Below, piece by piece: positions 17,727-27,503 of a stretch of 64,000 nucleotides of DNA. How positions within the stretch are numbered: the stretch's first letter is position 1; every line of letters starts with the position of its first letter. The position numbers were made by a program, and so were the translations under genes. Under the pieces are notes generated by a model, which was not told the origin of the DNA, did not search any database, and worked only from the letters and a program-made list of their open reading frames with translations. This stretch comes from Vibrio splendidus. Its GTDB lineage: Bacteria; Pseudomonadota; Gammaproteobacteria; Enterobacterales; Vibrionaceae. The stretch covers positions 62,001 through 126,000 of the forward strand of contig NZ_LNRF01000012.1 in the NCBI RefSeq assembly GCF_001557875.1. Direction: 5' to 3'.

Positions 17727-19771
17727 ACTAGCTCTCCTTGATGATTCACTGCGCTGCCATGAGACACAACACTTAATTGCTTAGCGGTGGTGATCTGTTG
17801 TTCTAGCCCTTGAAGAAGTGGCTCGACAGACAGTGGAATTTGATGAGTAATGAGCTGACCAATGCACTTGATGAGCGTGACAACATCATCACCACCCTTG
17901 GCATTGGAAGCGATTGAGCTGTACTGGTCTGCTACGTTGTCGCTGCGGTTGATCTTGTCGATCAATGTACTGGTTTGACGATCGGCACCTACTTCGACAA
18001 ACAGGCGCGCACCTTGTTGACGAGCACTCTGGATCAACGCGGTGAAATCGAGCGTTGAACAGAAGGTGTCGGCAATCGAAAGGGCGATACTATCGCTGTC
18101 GATATTGATTGGGGCGCCAGTCGGTAAGCCTGCTGCGCTGATAAAGCGGATATGCTTTGGCAACTCGTCGAACAGTGGCTGCGTGTAAAACTCTCGCACT
18201 TGGTTGTGTTGGCTCAATGCTGGCGTGGTGTGCATTGCAGTAACACGGTTCGCGGCAATACCACGTTTACCCAGTTTCTTGAGCAGAGAACGACAGGTGC
18301 TTTCACAACCTGCTAGCACGCAAGTATCACCTTGGATGATAGCGAGATAAGCGCGTGGGAATTCTGGTAAAAGAGCCTCAATCGCTTGCGCATCACTGCG
18401 AACCACAAAGCTGTTCCATTGGATACTTTCGTCGCCGTTCAGCTGCCAATCTTGACGAACTGCGGTGAGTTCACCAGAAATAGCCGTCGTGAAAATAGGG
18501 CTAGTTTGAGTCATCTCAATCAGCGCATGTGGGTTCTTCCAAACATTTAAGCTCGCCCACATGGAAGCTTCACCTTTGGAGTAGCCTAAGGCGAAATCTG
18601 GCTGCACTTTGAATTCATCACACAGCAGTTGTGTTAACAGATAACTACTGCCCACACCTGCAATGGCCAATTCACTGAGTGACATTTCTTGCGCCTTTTC
18701 AGCGTAGGTTTTTTCAGCCTGCAGCATCTCTTTCAAGTTACCTTCGCGCTCTAAACGAGCAAATAACTGTGGGAAATGGTGGTGAAATTCGCGCAACATA
18801 CCGGGATAAACCGTGCCAACACCAGGGTAAACAAATGCAACACCACCTTTACTTTGAGGCATAGGTGAGAAACAACTGCCCGCTGGCGTTTTGTATTGGC
18901 TATTGTCAGCCATTACTTTTGGCAACGCATTTTCTAGCGCTGTGATCTCTTGTAGTGCAGCATCAATTGAAGCACCTTGAATCACGATATTCGCACCGCG
19001 GTCAGCATTGTGTTGAATGCTTTGGAAGTGACTTAGATTTGAATGCATCATGGTGGCGATAGCAAGTTCACGGTCTGCCGATTCGTTAACGCATTTAAGC
19101 TCTTCTCTTAACGAGGCTAACAGAGAAACCAATTCGGCTTGTTCGTTGCCAGAAACTACAAACATCAAACGCTCGCTCGATAGCAATGGTTTCGGTTCTT
19201 GCAAACCGGTCGCTTGAGTCAATATCAGGCTGGTGGCTTTTTGGCTATCGTCACTGAAAGTTAACGCAGCAACACGTGCTTTGTTCGGCTCAGTGAACCA
19301 GTAATGGCTCGGCAATGAATGACTCGGCAATGAACGGCTCGATATTGCATTCACCATATTCAGCAATTGACCAAACTGTTGCGAAGCCGATAAGTCAGAG
19401 TGTTGCTGTTGATGACTTAAATCTGTAGCGGGGCGGCGCGCAATATCCAGAGCAAGCTGAATGCTATCTCCGGTAGCTGTATCTACAAAACCCGCTAGAT
19501 AAGCGTGTGGATGAATCTTGTTTTGAGCAGCCCTCAACGCACTCAACATCAACAATGATGGTGAGTGAGAATCCAAACAAAGTTTAACAACATTACCTTG
19601 ATTGACTGTCTCGATGGCGTGAGCAAGTGCTTGATTAAAATTGCCATCAACCAAAACAGTAACAATCTCTGGAAGCGAAGGTGATAAGTCGGCAGAAAGC
19701 TCAGCCGCGTTTGCTGGCTGAGCTAAAAGAGCGATGCGCAATGGCATCGCTTTATTAGTAGGAACAGTCAC
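17723..19771 (-). CDS. pfaB: PUFA synthase acyltransferase PfaB
   Basis: The 682-residue protein has an acyltransferase domain (about residues 310-600) with the nucleophile S398 in GYSKGEASMW and the later HTTPALSQHN and FVEVGADRQTSTL segments. The N-terminal 300 residues resemble a decayed ketosynthase-like region without catalytic motifs. PfaB is thought to influence which final product (EPA or DHA) is made. The start is GTG, whose first base is the last base of the pfaA stop TAG, and the end overlaps pfaC by 4 bases. The three genes are therefore probably translationally coupled. Confidence 0.93.
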   Translation of the reverse strand: MTVPTNKAMPLRIALLAQPANAAELSADLSPSLPEIVTVLVDGNFNQALAHAIETVNQGNVVKLCLDSHSPSLLMLSALRAAQNKIHPHAYLAGFVDTATGDSIQLALDIARRPATDLSHQQQHSDLSASQQFGQLLNMVNAISSRSLPSHSLPSHYWFTEPNKARVAALTFSDDSQKATSLILTQATGLQEPKPLLSSERLMFVVSGNEQAELVSLLASLREELKCVNESADRELAIATMMHSNLSHFQSIQHNADRGANIVIQGASIDAALQEITALENALPKVMADNSQYKTPAGSCFSPMPQSKGGVAFVYPGVGTVYPGMLREFHHHFPQLFARLEREGNLKEMLQAEKTYAEKAQEMSLSELAIAGVGSSYLLTQLLCDEFKVQPDFALGYSKGEASMWASLNVWKNPHALIEMTQTSPIFTTAISGELTAVRQDWQLNGDESIQWNSFVVRSDAQAIEALLPEFPRAYLAIIQGDTCVLAGCESTCRSLLKKLGKRGIAANRVTAMHTTPALSQHNQVREFYTQPLFDELPKHIRFISAAGLPTGAPINIDSDSIALSIADTFCSTLDFTALIQSARQQGARLFVEVGADRQTSTLIDKINRSDNVADQYSSIASNAKGGDDVVTLIKCIGQLITHQIPLSVEPLLQGLEQQITTAKQLSVVSHGSAVNHQGELV

Positions 19772-22700
19772 TATGACAATTGCTCCTTTTCTGGGTTCTT
19801 AGTCGCCTCTTTCTTTGATACTGCTGAGCTAGACTTCGGCAAAAATGCGTCGTTTAAGCTCTTGCTGATGGTGACTTTGGCACCTTTCATTACTGCGCTT
19901 AAACGACCATCTTGGTGGTAAAGCGAGATATCAGCTTGCAGCGAACGAGCCGTGCTTTTTATCACGTTCAGTTCTAGCCAACCTTTGTCACCATTGTGCA
20001 TTGGTGCGTAACAAATAAACTCACCAATTGCAGACGGTAGGCTTGCCGCGCCGTATTTCAATCGAGCCCATACCAACATGGCTTGCAACAGATAATCTTC
20101 TGCAAATGGCTGGCTATCACCAAAACTTTGCTTCGGAATAAATGATCCGCAGTCGCTGTTTTCAATCTGAGGCAACTGGCATTGAGCCAATAAGCCTAAG
20201 TCGTCAAAGCGCTCGACTGAAGTAATACCTTGCAATCTTGGTCCGTGAAACAGAGTGCCATCACTGTATAGAGCTTGCGCCGTTGTTACTGGTGTTGAAG
20301 AGTTAGCTTCAAAGCGTTTTGTCGACGCTTGTTGAACATCTTCAGACACTTGCACAGAGGCAACTTGCAACTGAGCTTGATACTGTGGTCGCCCTTGGCA
20401 ACTGATCACCGCTTTTAGCTGAACTTTTGATTTAGCATCAGAGGAAAGAACCAGCTTCAGCTCTTGCACTTCATCAGTATCAAAAATCACACCCTTAAGC
20501 AGTTTGTAGTTGTGAACGCTAACGTTCACCCCTAACAGTTGCTCAGCCACTTCACGCATCCATTGGATGGCACACACTGTCGGTAACACTGGGTTACCGG
20601 CAATGCAGTGATCTTGAATGAAAGGCAATGCCTTAGGATCAAGATGACGTGTCACAGTGATGCTTGTATTCAGCGGACTCTCTGCAAGATGCACAGACTC
20701 CGCATTAAGCTTTTTTACAGCAGCTTCCTTGTTGTCAGAACCTTGCATGCTCGTACCAACCAGCAGTTGAATGCCAGTTTCGTTCAGTAGTTGAGAGCTA
20801 AACAGTTCTGCACCTGCCTGAAGAGGAATTACGTACACACCACGCTCTGTAAACATACGTTTCAGTGCTGCGTTTACCATGCCGCCGTCCCACGGTCCCC
20901 AGTTGAAGCTCATTACTTTCGCTTGAGGGTTACGCGCAGACAGTTGTAGAGCCGCTTTGTTTAGGATCTCGTTAGACATCGAGTAATCGCTTTGGCCTGT
21001 GTTTCCATAGAAACCCGCCGCCGAAGAGAACATCGCAATCAGTTTTAACTTGCCGCTATCAAGACCACCAAGAACCGCTTCTAGTCCACCCACTTTGGTG
21101 CCGTAAACCATGTTCAGTTCATCAAGCGTTTTGTCTTGAATGTGTTTGTCAGCCAATACACCTGCGCCGTGGATTAGCCCCGTGATGCCGTCGAAATTCG
21201 CCAGTGTTTTCGCTACAGACTCATGGTTCGATACATCTAGGCTTAGGTATTCAGCGCTCGCGCCAATCTCGTTGAAAGCGGCAAGTGCTGCGTTGATTTC
21301 AAGGCTGCTCAATACCGGTTTTAGCAAGGCATCAACTTTTTTCGGTGTTGGTTTGTCACCTGTTGCTTGTAGGTGAGCGATAGCCGCTGGTTTTAGCTCT
21401 TTCTCTTGCTTGCCCTGTGCCCACTGAGGTAGCTCAGCTGAAGTAATATGCTTACTACGACCTGCAAGAATGAAATGAGATTTACATTGCTTAGCAAGCG
21501 TCAGTGCACATTCAAACGTCACGCCTTTAGCGCCACCAGTTACCAGAACTTTATCGCTCTTGGTGAGTTGAGCGCCTGTGTTTTTAGTTTGTGCAGCACC
21601 TGGTGTTGCAGCAATCAATGTTGCACGACCAGATTCACCGTTTTCCGCATGGCTAAGGCCGATTTCAACGGTGTTGGTATCGATATCGAACAGTTCGCCT
21701 ATGATAGCTTCAGCTAGGTGACGAGCATCAATAGAAGCGTCAGCATCCAATGCACGGCAGAACACGTTTGACCATTCATGGCTCAGTGTCTTAGTTAGAC
21801 CAGATAGAGCCGCTTGGTTAAGTTCTGCATTCGCTAATTGCTTAGTATCTAGGTAACCAAAGCCACCATCGATACGGCTTAGTGTGAAGAACACGCTACG
21901 ACCAGAAACGGCATTCAGTTGGCCATTTAGGTGCTTGGCGAATAAGAACGCTGTCGTCAGTGAAGCTCTTGAGTCTGCATTCAAGTTAACCGCTTGCTCG
22001 TTGCTTTGTTTAGCATCAACGATAGCTTGTAGGTGAATGAAGCCCGCAATCACTTTGTTCGACGTTTTAAGGTCTGCTTCGATGTCGTTAATAACTGCAG
22101 TCACACCAGCATCATCGACGCTGTTGAGTGTGTAGCTTGCGATTTCACTGTTTAAAGGTGACGCGGCAGAAAGAGCACTACGCACTACAGCAACTTGAAT
22201 GCCGTTAGCGGTCAACTTTTCTGCTAGAACACCGGCGTTGTGACCATCATCTGTGATCACGACACAAGCGTCTTTTGAGAAACAATCGACGAGTTTATCT
22301 GCCGCTGGTAGCTTTTTTAGCGCTACCTCATTGTGTGGAGGAAGTTCCGCTGTCGCTGTTTCTGCGATTGGCGTTACTGAATCTGCTTTTGGAGTCGCTA
22401 CGGGTGCAGCAGATAGCTTGCTTTGCATGTAGGTAACGATTTCACCAAGCGTACGACACTCAGCTAAGTCTTCAGGGTTTAGTTCTGGCAGCGTTGGTAG
22501 CTGGTCTTGAACAGTACCCAGGATCTCAACGCGTTTGATTGAGTCGATGCCAAGGTCTGCTTCCATATCCATCGCTAGGTCGAGCATTTCTGCTGGGTAG
22601 CCTGTTTTGTCGGCAACCACTTCCATCATTGTGGATTGAACATGCGCAGGGTTTAGGTCGTTGCTCGTGCTTTCTGCGGCGGCTGTAGCTGCTACTGTCG

Positions 22701-25700
22701 CAGTTGCTGCGTTAGGAGCTAACTTGCTGTTCATGTAGTCAACGATTTCACCCAGAGTACGACACTCAGCTAGGTCTTCAGGGTTCAGCTCTGGCAATGT
22801 TGGTAGCTGGTCTTGAACCGTACCAAGGATCTCAACACGTTTGATTGAGTCGATGCCAAGGTCAGCTTCCATGTCCATTGCTAGGTCGAGCATTTCTGTT
22901 GGGTAGCCCGTTTTATCAGCTACTACGCTCAACATTGTGCTTTGAACTTGTTCTGCGCTTAAACCGTTTGATACTGCTTGCGCTGGTGCAGATGCTTGAG
23001 CTGCTACTGGAGCAGAAGCTGGAAGCTTGCTGTTCATATAGTCTACGATTTCGCCAAGAGTACGACACTCAGCGAGATCTTCAGGGTTCAGTTCTGGAAG
23101 AGTCGGTAGCTCGTCTTGAACTGTACCTAGAATTTCAACACGCTTGATTGAGTCGATACCAAGGTCAGCTTCCATGTCCATTGCTAGGTCTAGCATTTCA
23201 GTCGGGTAGCCCGTCTTCTCTGCTACCACCTCTAACATCGTCTTCTGAACAACAGCTGCATCTAGTCCATTGTTAGCTGCTGCTGGAGCAACTACTTCCG
23301 TTTGTGCTGCAACTGGTGCAGAAGTTGGGAGCTTGCTGTTCATGTAAGCAACAATTTCGCCAAGAGTGCGACATTCAGCTAAATCTTCAGGGTTCAGCTC
23401 TGGTAGGTTCGGCATTTCGTCTTGAACGGTACCAAGGATCTCTACGCGCTTGATTGAGTCGATACCAAGGTCTGCTTCCATGTCCATTTCTAGATCAAGC
23501 ATTTCCGTTGGGTAACCCGTTTTCTCAGCGACCACTTCTAGCATCACTTTTTCAGCATCGGCTGATTGTACTGCCACTGGTGCAGCCACAGGAGCCGGTT
23601 GCGCTATAACTGGCGCAGGTTGAGCTGCAACAGGCGCTGCCGCTTGAGCCGCTACTTGTGGTGTAGGAACGGCTTTCTGTACAGGAGCTTGCTGAGCTGC
23701 TGTCTTTTGAAGCGGTGCAGCTTGAACTGGCGCCGCTTGTACAGGAGCAGTTTGCACTTGAGCTACAGGCTGCTCAACGATAGCTGTTGGAGTAGCTTGA
23801 ATCGCTGGCTGAGCATTTACAGAAGCAACGAAGGTTGGTTGTGCTGTTTCGACTGAACCTTGCGTCAGCATGTTAAGTGCTGAGTTGTTGCTGTGCGCTT
23901 GCATCTCTAGGTAATGAGCGTGAGCTTTTAGCGTCTCTGCTTGGTGCTGGTGGAACATCTCCATAGAACGTTGTAGGTTTTCAGGAATTGCTACGCCTGC
24001 TGTTGCCATTTTCGCTTGTTCAGACATTAGGGTGTTGAACGTGTCACCGTATTGCTGAGGAATCGCAAGGAACTGCTGATGTACTTCTGCTGCTTGTTGT
24101 TGAGCATTGAAGAACGATTGCAGTGAAGATTCATCAACGGTTACTTGAGCTGCTGGCTGAATAGTTGCTGGGGCAGTTTGAACCACTTGTGATTGTGGAG
24201 CAGCTGTTGCTACTTGTGCTCTTGGTGCTGGAGCAGTTGACTGTTGTACATTTGAAGCTTGAGGAGCAGCCACAGGTACTTCAACGATTTCTGTTTTAAT
24301 CACTTCTTTTTCCACGATTTTCTCGACTTCAACTTTCACTTCAACAATCTCAGTCTTTTCGGTGACGTTGCCCGAAGCCAATGATTGATCCATTTTCTTA
24401 CGAGTAGCAGGGCTGATGTAGTTGGTTGCATTCAGCTTGATGTTCATTGGTGATGCCTTCGCAGGTTCAGCAATGTCAGCTTGGTAAGGGTCAATGTTGT
24501 CTAATGAAACACCTGCCACGCATAGTTGAACTGCAGCTAAACGAAGCTGTTGGTCACTGTCGCCTTTAGGGCTTGGGTTGATACTGATTGCGTAAAGCTC
24601 TTCGTTCTTATCAGCCAATGTTTTCTCAACCAGCTTTTGAAGAATGTTTTTCGGACCGAACTCAACGAATACACGCGCGCCTGCTTCATACATCGCTTCA
24701 ATTTGCTCGCTGAAACGAACCGATTGCAGCATGTGCTGTTTGAATGCTTTCTTAATCGCTTTAGCGTCTTTGCTGTACAGCTTGCCCGTCGCATTTGAGT
24801 AAAGCGGCAGTGTTGGAGCGCTGAATGATGCTTTATTAATTGCAGAAGCAAATGGTTTTTGAGCGTGAGCAACAAGCGGTGTGTGGAAAGCGCCAGAAAC
24901 TGGCAGAGCAATCGCTTTGAAGCCTTGTTCAGTTAGCGCTTGTGCTGCTTGTTGAACCGTCGCAGTTGGACCTGCAATAACCAGTTGAGTCGGAGCGTTG
25001 TAGTTAGCAATACTCACGCCTTCAAATTGGCTGATGCAGCTTTCAACGGCTGGAAGTTTGTCTGCATCTAGGATGACTGCAAACATAGTACCGCTGTCGC
25101 CTTGATCAGGTGTCGCTGCCATCGCATCGCCACGAGCGAAAGCTAGCTGGTAGTAATCGTCTTGCGAGATAACACCCGATGCACATAGTGCGCTTAGTTC
25201 ACCAAAGCTGTGGCCTGCCACCATGTCTGCTTTGAAGCCAGCTTGAGTCATGATGTCGAACTGACCCATAGACACAGTACCAATCGCACTTTGCGCGTTG
25301 GCCGTGTTGGTTAACACAGCTTCTTGAGCTTTGGTTGCTTCTGGTGTGAAGGTTGGAATTGGGAACAGAATTTGCGACAGAGCCGTTTTCTTGTGCTGAC
25401 CAAATACTTGATCCGCTTGAGCAAGCTGTTGGCGCATTTCTGGGTAATGACAAGCAAGCTCGCGACCCATGTTGAGGTATTGCGAACCTTGACCTGCAAA
25501 TAGTGCCGCAACTTTACCTGCACCGTTTTCAGCAATCAGTGCTGACTCACGGTAGCTAGTACCGTTCGGCATCTGCCAATGTGTTTTGGTTTGGCTCTCA
25601 AGCATAGAAATCGCTTGAGTCAGTTGCGCTTGAAGGTCTGCTTGGTCAGTCACGACTAAACCAAGACGAGCATGCTGAGCGTTTACTTCACGTAGAGAGT

Positions 25701-27297
25701 GTTGCTCAGCAAGTGCTTCCAGTTTGAACGCAGCATCGGCAGCTTGAGTTGAAACCTGTTTTAGCTCGTCGATCAGTGCTTGGCGAGATTCTGCGCTGAA
25801 CAACAGAGTTTGCGGTACTTGGCGCTGACGGTATTTGTCACCGCGAGCGTGCTCTGGCGTGTACTCTTCTAATACAACGTGGAAGTTAGTGCCACCAAAA
25901 CCGAATGAGCTGATACCTGCACGGCGCGGTGTGCCGTCGACACGTTGCATCCAAGGGCGCGTTTGTGTGTTTAGGTAGAATGGTGAGTTCTCGATATCCA
26001 ATTTAGGATTTGGAGCCGATACGTTGATCGTTGGCGGAAGTACTTTATGGTGCAATGCTAATGCAGCTTTGATTAAACCAGCAGTACCTGCGGTTGATTT
26101 GGTGTGACCAATTTGAGATTTCACAGAGCCTAACGCAATGTGTTGCTTCTCTTCGTTGTTCTCACTGAATACCGAGTTTAAGCCACCAAATTCAGCCACA
26201 TCACCTGCTGCGGTACCTGTGCCGTGCGCTTCTAAAAGGCCAAGCGTGTACGGTGCGAAACCAGCATCATCGTAAGCGCGTTTTAGTGCTTTTGCTTGTC
26301 CTTCAGGCCGAGGCGCGTAGATACTCTTGAACTTACCGTCCGAAGAAGAACCGACACCTTTAATCACAGAGTAGATTCTGTCGCCGTCGCGCTCAGCATC
26401 TTCTAAGCGCTTAAGAGCAACCATGCCGATGCCTTCACCAATCATCATGCCTTTGGAGTCGATGTCGAAAGGTTGAATGGTTTCATTAGTGGTGAATGCA
26501 GGTGTTTTCGAGAAGCTCATGTACATGGTTGGTGAGTTATCAGTACACACACCACCAGTGATCATCATTTCACTGCGGCCTTCAACCAGCTCACTCAGCG
26601 CCATGCGCATTGCGGCTAGAGAACCTGCACACGCAGCATCTACTACACAGTTAATGCCACCAAGGTCAAAGCGGTTAGCAATACGACCTGAAATAACGTT
26701 ACCCAATGAACCAGGGAACGAGTTCTCTTCCCAATGGATGTATTGGTCTTGGAACTTTTTGATCAGCATTTCGCTGTCTTCGTCGTTGATGCCACTGCTC
26801 TTGAAGACTTTTTTCAAAACCGGGTATTGAAGACGAGCATTTAGGCTTTGAGCGATCTTCTGACCACCACCCACACCGAGCGTAATACCGATCTTATCGC
26901 GATCGTAACCTTCAGGAAGTTTCGCATCTTCAAGTACTTCTTTTGCCACGATCAGAGAAAGCAGCTGTGACGTATCAGTCAGTTCAAGGATATTTGGCGG
27001 AAGACCGAACTCCATAGGGTTGAAGTCAACTTCTGGGATGAAACCACCGCGCTTACAGTAAGACTTGTCTGGCGTCGTACGATCTGAATCGTAGTAATCT
27101 TCTGGACGCCAGTGCGTATCAGGCACTTCGGTAATTGCATCGATCTTTTCGCTGATCAAATCCCAGAACTTGTTTAAGTAACGAGAGTTCGCAAACATGC
27201 TTGCCATTCCAACGATAGCAATAGGCATGTCTTTAAGACGTTTATTAAGTCGAGTGTCGTCGACTGATTCCGGTGTATTTTTTTCGGGTTGGCTCAT
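19771..27297 (-). CDS. pfaA: PUFA synthase subunit PfaA (KS-MAT-4xACP-KR-DH)
   Basis: This 2508-residue megasynthase is the first gene of the operon. The ketosynthase (about 25-480) has C223 in DAACAGS, then EAHGTGT and the histidine in SQIGHTKSTAG. The malonyl-CoA acyltransferase (about 600-900) has S697 in GHSFGE. A Val/Glu-rich and Ala/Pro/Gln-rich linker (about 960-1250) precedes four tandem acyl carrier domains with phosphopantetheine sites S1281, S1383, S1484 and S1586 in LGIDSIKR. The ketoreductase starts near 1915 (VTGGAKGVTFECALTLA) with SDYSMSNE. The C-terminal part carries a dehydratase-like signature with H2230 (HCIAGNPVLP). The ATG has GGAG ahead of it. Four carriers is fewer than the five or six of well-studied Photobacterium, Moritella and Shewanella enzymes. 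Confidence 0.95.
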   Translation of the reverse strand: MSQPEKNTPESVDDTRLNKRLKDMPIAIVGMASMFANSRYLNKFWDLISEKIDAITEVPDTHWRPEDYYDSDRTTPDKSYCKRGGFIPEVDFNPMEFGLPPNILELTDTSQLLSLIVAKEVLEDAKLPEGYDRDKIGITLGVGGGQKIAQSLNARLQYPVLKKVFKSSGINDEDSEMLIKKFQDQYIHWEENSFPGSLGNVISGRIANRFDLGGINCVVDAACAGSLAAMRMALSELVEGRSEMMITGGVCTDNSPTMYMSFSKTPAFTTNETIQPFDIDSKGMMIGEGIGMVALKRLEDAERDGDRIYSVIKGVGSSSDGKFKSIYAPRPEGQAKALKRAYDDAGFAPYTLGLLEAHGTGTAAGDVAEFGGLNSVFSENNEEKQHIALGSVKSQIGHTKSTAGTAGLIKAALALHHKVLPPTINVSAPNPKLDIENSPFYLNTQTRPWMQRVDGTPRRAGISSFGFGGTNFHVVLEEYTPEHARGDKYRQRQVPQTLLFSAESRQALIDELKQVSTQAADAAFKLEALAEQHSLREVNAQHARLGLVVTDQADLQAQLTQAISMLESQTKTHWQMPNGTSYRESALIAENGAGKVAALFAGQGSQYLNMGRELACHYPEMRQQLAQADQVFGQHKKTALSQILFPIPTFTPEATKAQEAVLTNTANAQSAIGTVSMGQFDIMTQAGFKADMVAGHSFGELSALCASGVISQDDYYQLAFARGDAMAATPDQGDSGTMFAVILDADKLPAVESCISQFEGVSIANYNAPTQLVIAGPTATVQQAAQALTEQGFKAIALPVSGAFHTPLVAHAQKPFASAINKASFSAPTLPLYSNATGKLYSKDAKAIKKAFKQHMLQSVRFSEQIEAMYEAGARVFVEFGPKNILQKLVEKTLADKNEELYAISINPSPKGDSDQQLRLAAVQLCVAGVSLDNIDPYQADIAEPAKASPMNIKLNATNYISPATRKKMDQSLASGNVTEKTEIVEVKVEVEKIVEKEVIKTEIVEVPVAAPQASNVQQSTAPAPRAQVATAAPQSQVVQTAPATIQPAAQVTVDESSLQSFFNAQQQAAEVHQQFLAIPQQYGDTFNTLMSEQAKMATAGVAIPENLQRSMEMFHQHQAETLKAHAHYLEMQAHSNNSALNMLTQGSVETAQPTFVASVNAQPAIQATPTAIVEQPVAQVQTAPVQAAPVQAAPLQKTAAQQAPVQKAVPTPQVAAQAAAPVAAQPAPVIAQPAPVAAPVAVQSADAEKVMLEVVAEKTGYPTEMLDLEMDMEADLGIDSIKRVEILGTVQDEMPNLPELNPEDLAECRTLGEIVAYMNSKLPTSAPVAAQTEVVAPAAANNGLDAAVVQKTMLEVVAEKTGYPTEMLDLAMDMEADLGIDSIKRVEILGTVQDELPTLPELNPEDLAECRTLGEIVDYMNSKLPASAPVAAQASAPAQAVSNGLSAEQVQSTMLSVVADKTGYPTEMLDLAMDMEADLGIDSIKRVEILGTVQDQLPTLPELNPEDLAECRTLGEIVDYMNSKLAPNAATATVAATAAAESTSNDLNPAHVQSTMMEVVADKTGYPAEMLDLAMDMEADLGIDSIKRVEILGTVQDQLPTLPELNPEDLAECRTLGEIVTYMQSKLSAAPVATPKADSVTPIAETATAELPPHNEVALKKLPAADKLVDCFSKDACVVITDDGHNAGVLAEKLTANGIQVAVVRSALSAASPLNSEIASYTLNSVDDAGVTAVINDIEADLKTSNKVIAGFIHLQAIVDAKQSNEQAVNLNADSRASLTTAFLFAKHLNGQLNAVSGRSVFFTLSRIDGGFGYLDTKQLANAELNQAALSGLTKTLSHEWSNVFCRALDADASIDARHLAEAIIGELFDIDTNTVEIGLSHAENGESGRATLIAATPGAAQTKNTGAQLTKSDKVLVTGGAKGVTFECALTLAKQCKSHFILAGRSKHITSAELPQWAQGKQEKELKPAAIAHLQATGDKPTPKKVDALLKPVLSSLEINAALAAFNEIGASAEYLSLDVSNHESVAKTLANFDGITGLIHGAGVLADKHIQDKTLDELNMVYGTKVGGLEAVLGGLDSGKLKLIAMFSSAAGFYGNTGQSDYSMSNEILNKAALQLSARNPQAKVMSFNWGPWDGGMVNAALKRMFTERGVYVIPLQAGAELFSSQLLNETGIQLLVGTSMQGSDNKEAAVKKLNAESVHLAESPLNTSITVTRHLDPKALPFIQDHCIAGNPVLPTVCAIQWMREVAEQLLGVNVSVHNYKLLKGVIFDTDEVQELKLVLSSDAKSKVQLKAVISCQGRPQYQAQLQVASVQVSEDVQQASTKRFEANSSTPVTTAQALYSDGTLFHGPRLQGITSVERFDDLGLLAQCQLPQIENSDCGSFIPKQSFGDSQPFAEDYLLQAMLVWARLKYGAASLPSAIGEFICYAPMHNGDKGWLELNVIKSTARSLQADISLYHQDGRLSAVMKGAKVTISKSLNDAFLPKSSSAVSKKEATKNPEKEQLS
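22412..23550 (-). repeat. Four tandem acyl carrier protein repeats within pfaA
   Basis: Four units of 303-306 bases repeat in register; the serine codons lie at 22540, 22846, 23149 and 23455. All four share LGIDSIKRVEILGTVQD and ELNPEDLAECRTLGEIV. The linkers (about 20 residues, Ala/Pro/Thr-rich) differ. Such near-identical units can gain or lose copies by recombination. Confidence 0.93.
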
Positions 27298-27503
27298 TAT
27301 GAGTCTCCACTTGAAATCACTGAGGGCGATGTCGTGTTTTGAGGCTGCGCTTTTAAAGCTATAGAAAGAAAATCTGAAACAGATTTAGGGAAGCGCAGCT
27401 GAAAATTCAGGTTGCTGAGTGGCGGCAACCAGATAGAAATTAGGCTTTCGAAGTGCGTTGACTTACGAGAGTAGGGGAGGTGTTTCATGCGCGACGGTGG
27501 CAT
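27298..27503 (-). other. Structured 5' leader of pfaA (overlaps a doubtful 68-codon ORF)
   Basis: Three hairpins sit close together in the region transcribed before pfaA: AAATCTG-AAA-CAGATTT (27370-27386), CTGAA-AA-TTCAG (27399-27410) and GGTTGC-N9-GCAACC (27410-27430). The start codon of pfaA itself lies in the short repeat CTCA-TAA-TGAG. An open frame of 68 codons on the same strand ends with TAATG at the pfaA start. It has no ribosome-binding site at either of its ATG codons and no recognisable motif, so I read this region as an untranslated leader rather than a gene. A leader peptide is not excluded. Confidence 0.45.

Noticed and set aside
22412..23550. Regular repeats of about 300 bases, considered as CRISPR or a satellite array
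   Set aside because: They are in-frame repeats of acyl carrier domains within pfaA; units are far too long for CRISPR and encode LGIDSIKR each time.
26477..26830. 117-codon frame opposite pfaA, and similar long antisense frames elsewhere in pfaA
   Set aside because: Shadow of the ketosynthase coding sequence; the GC-rich codon positions produce open antisense frames.
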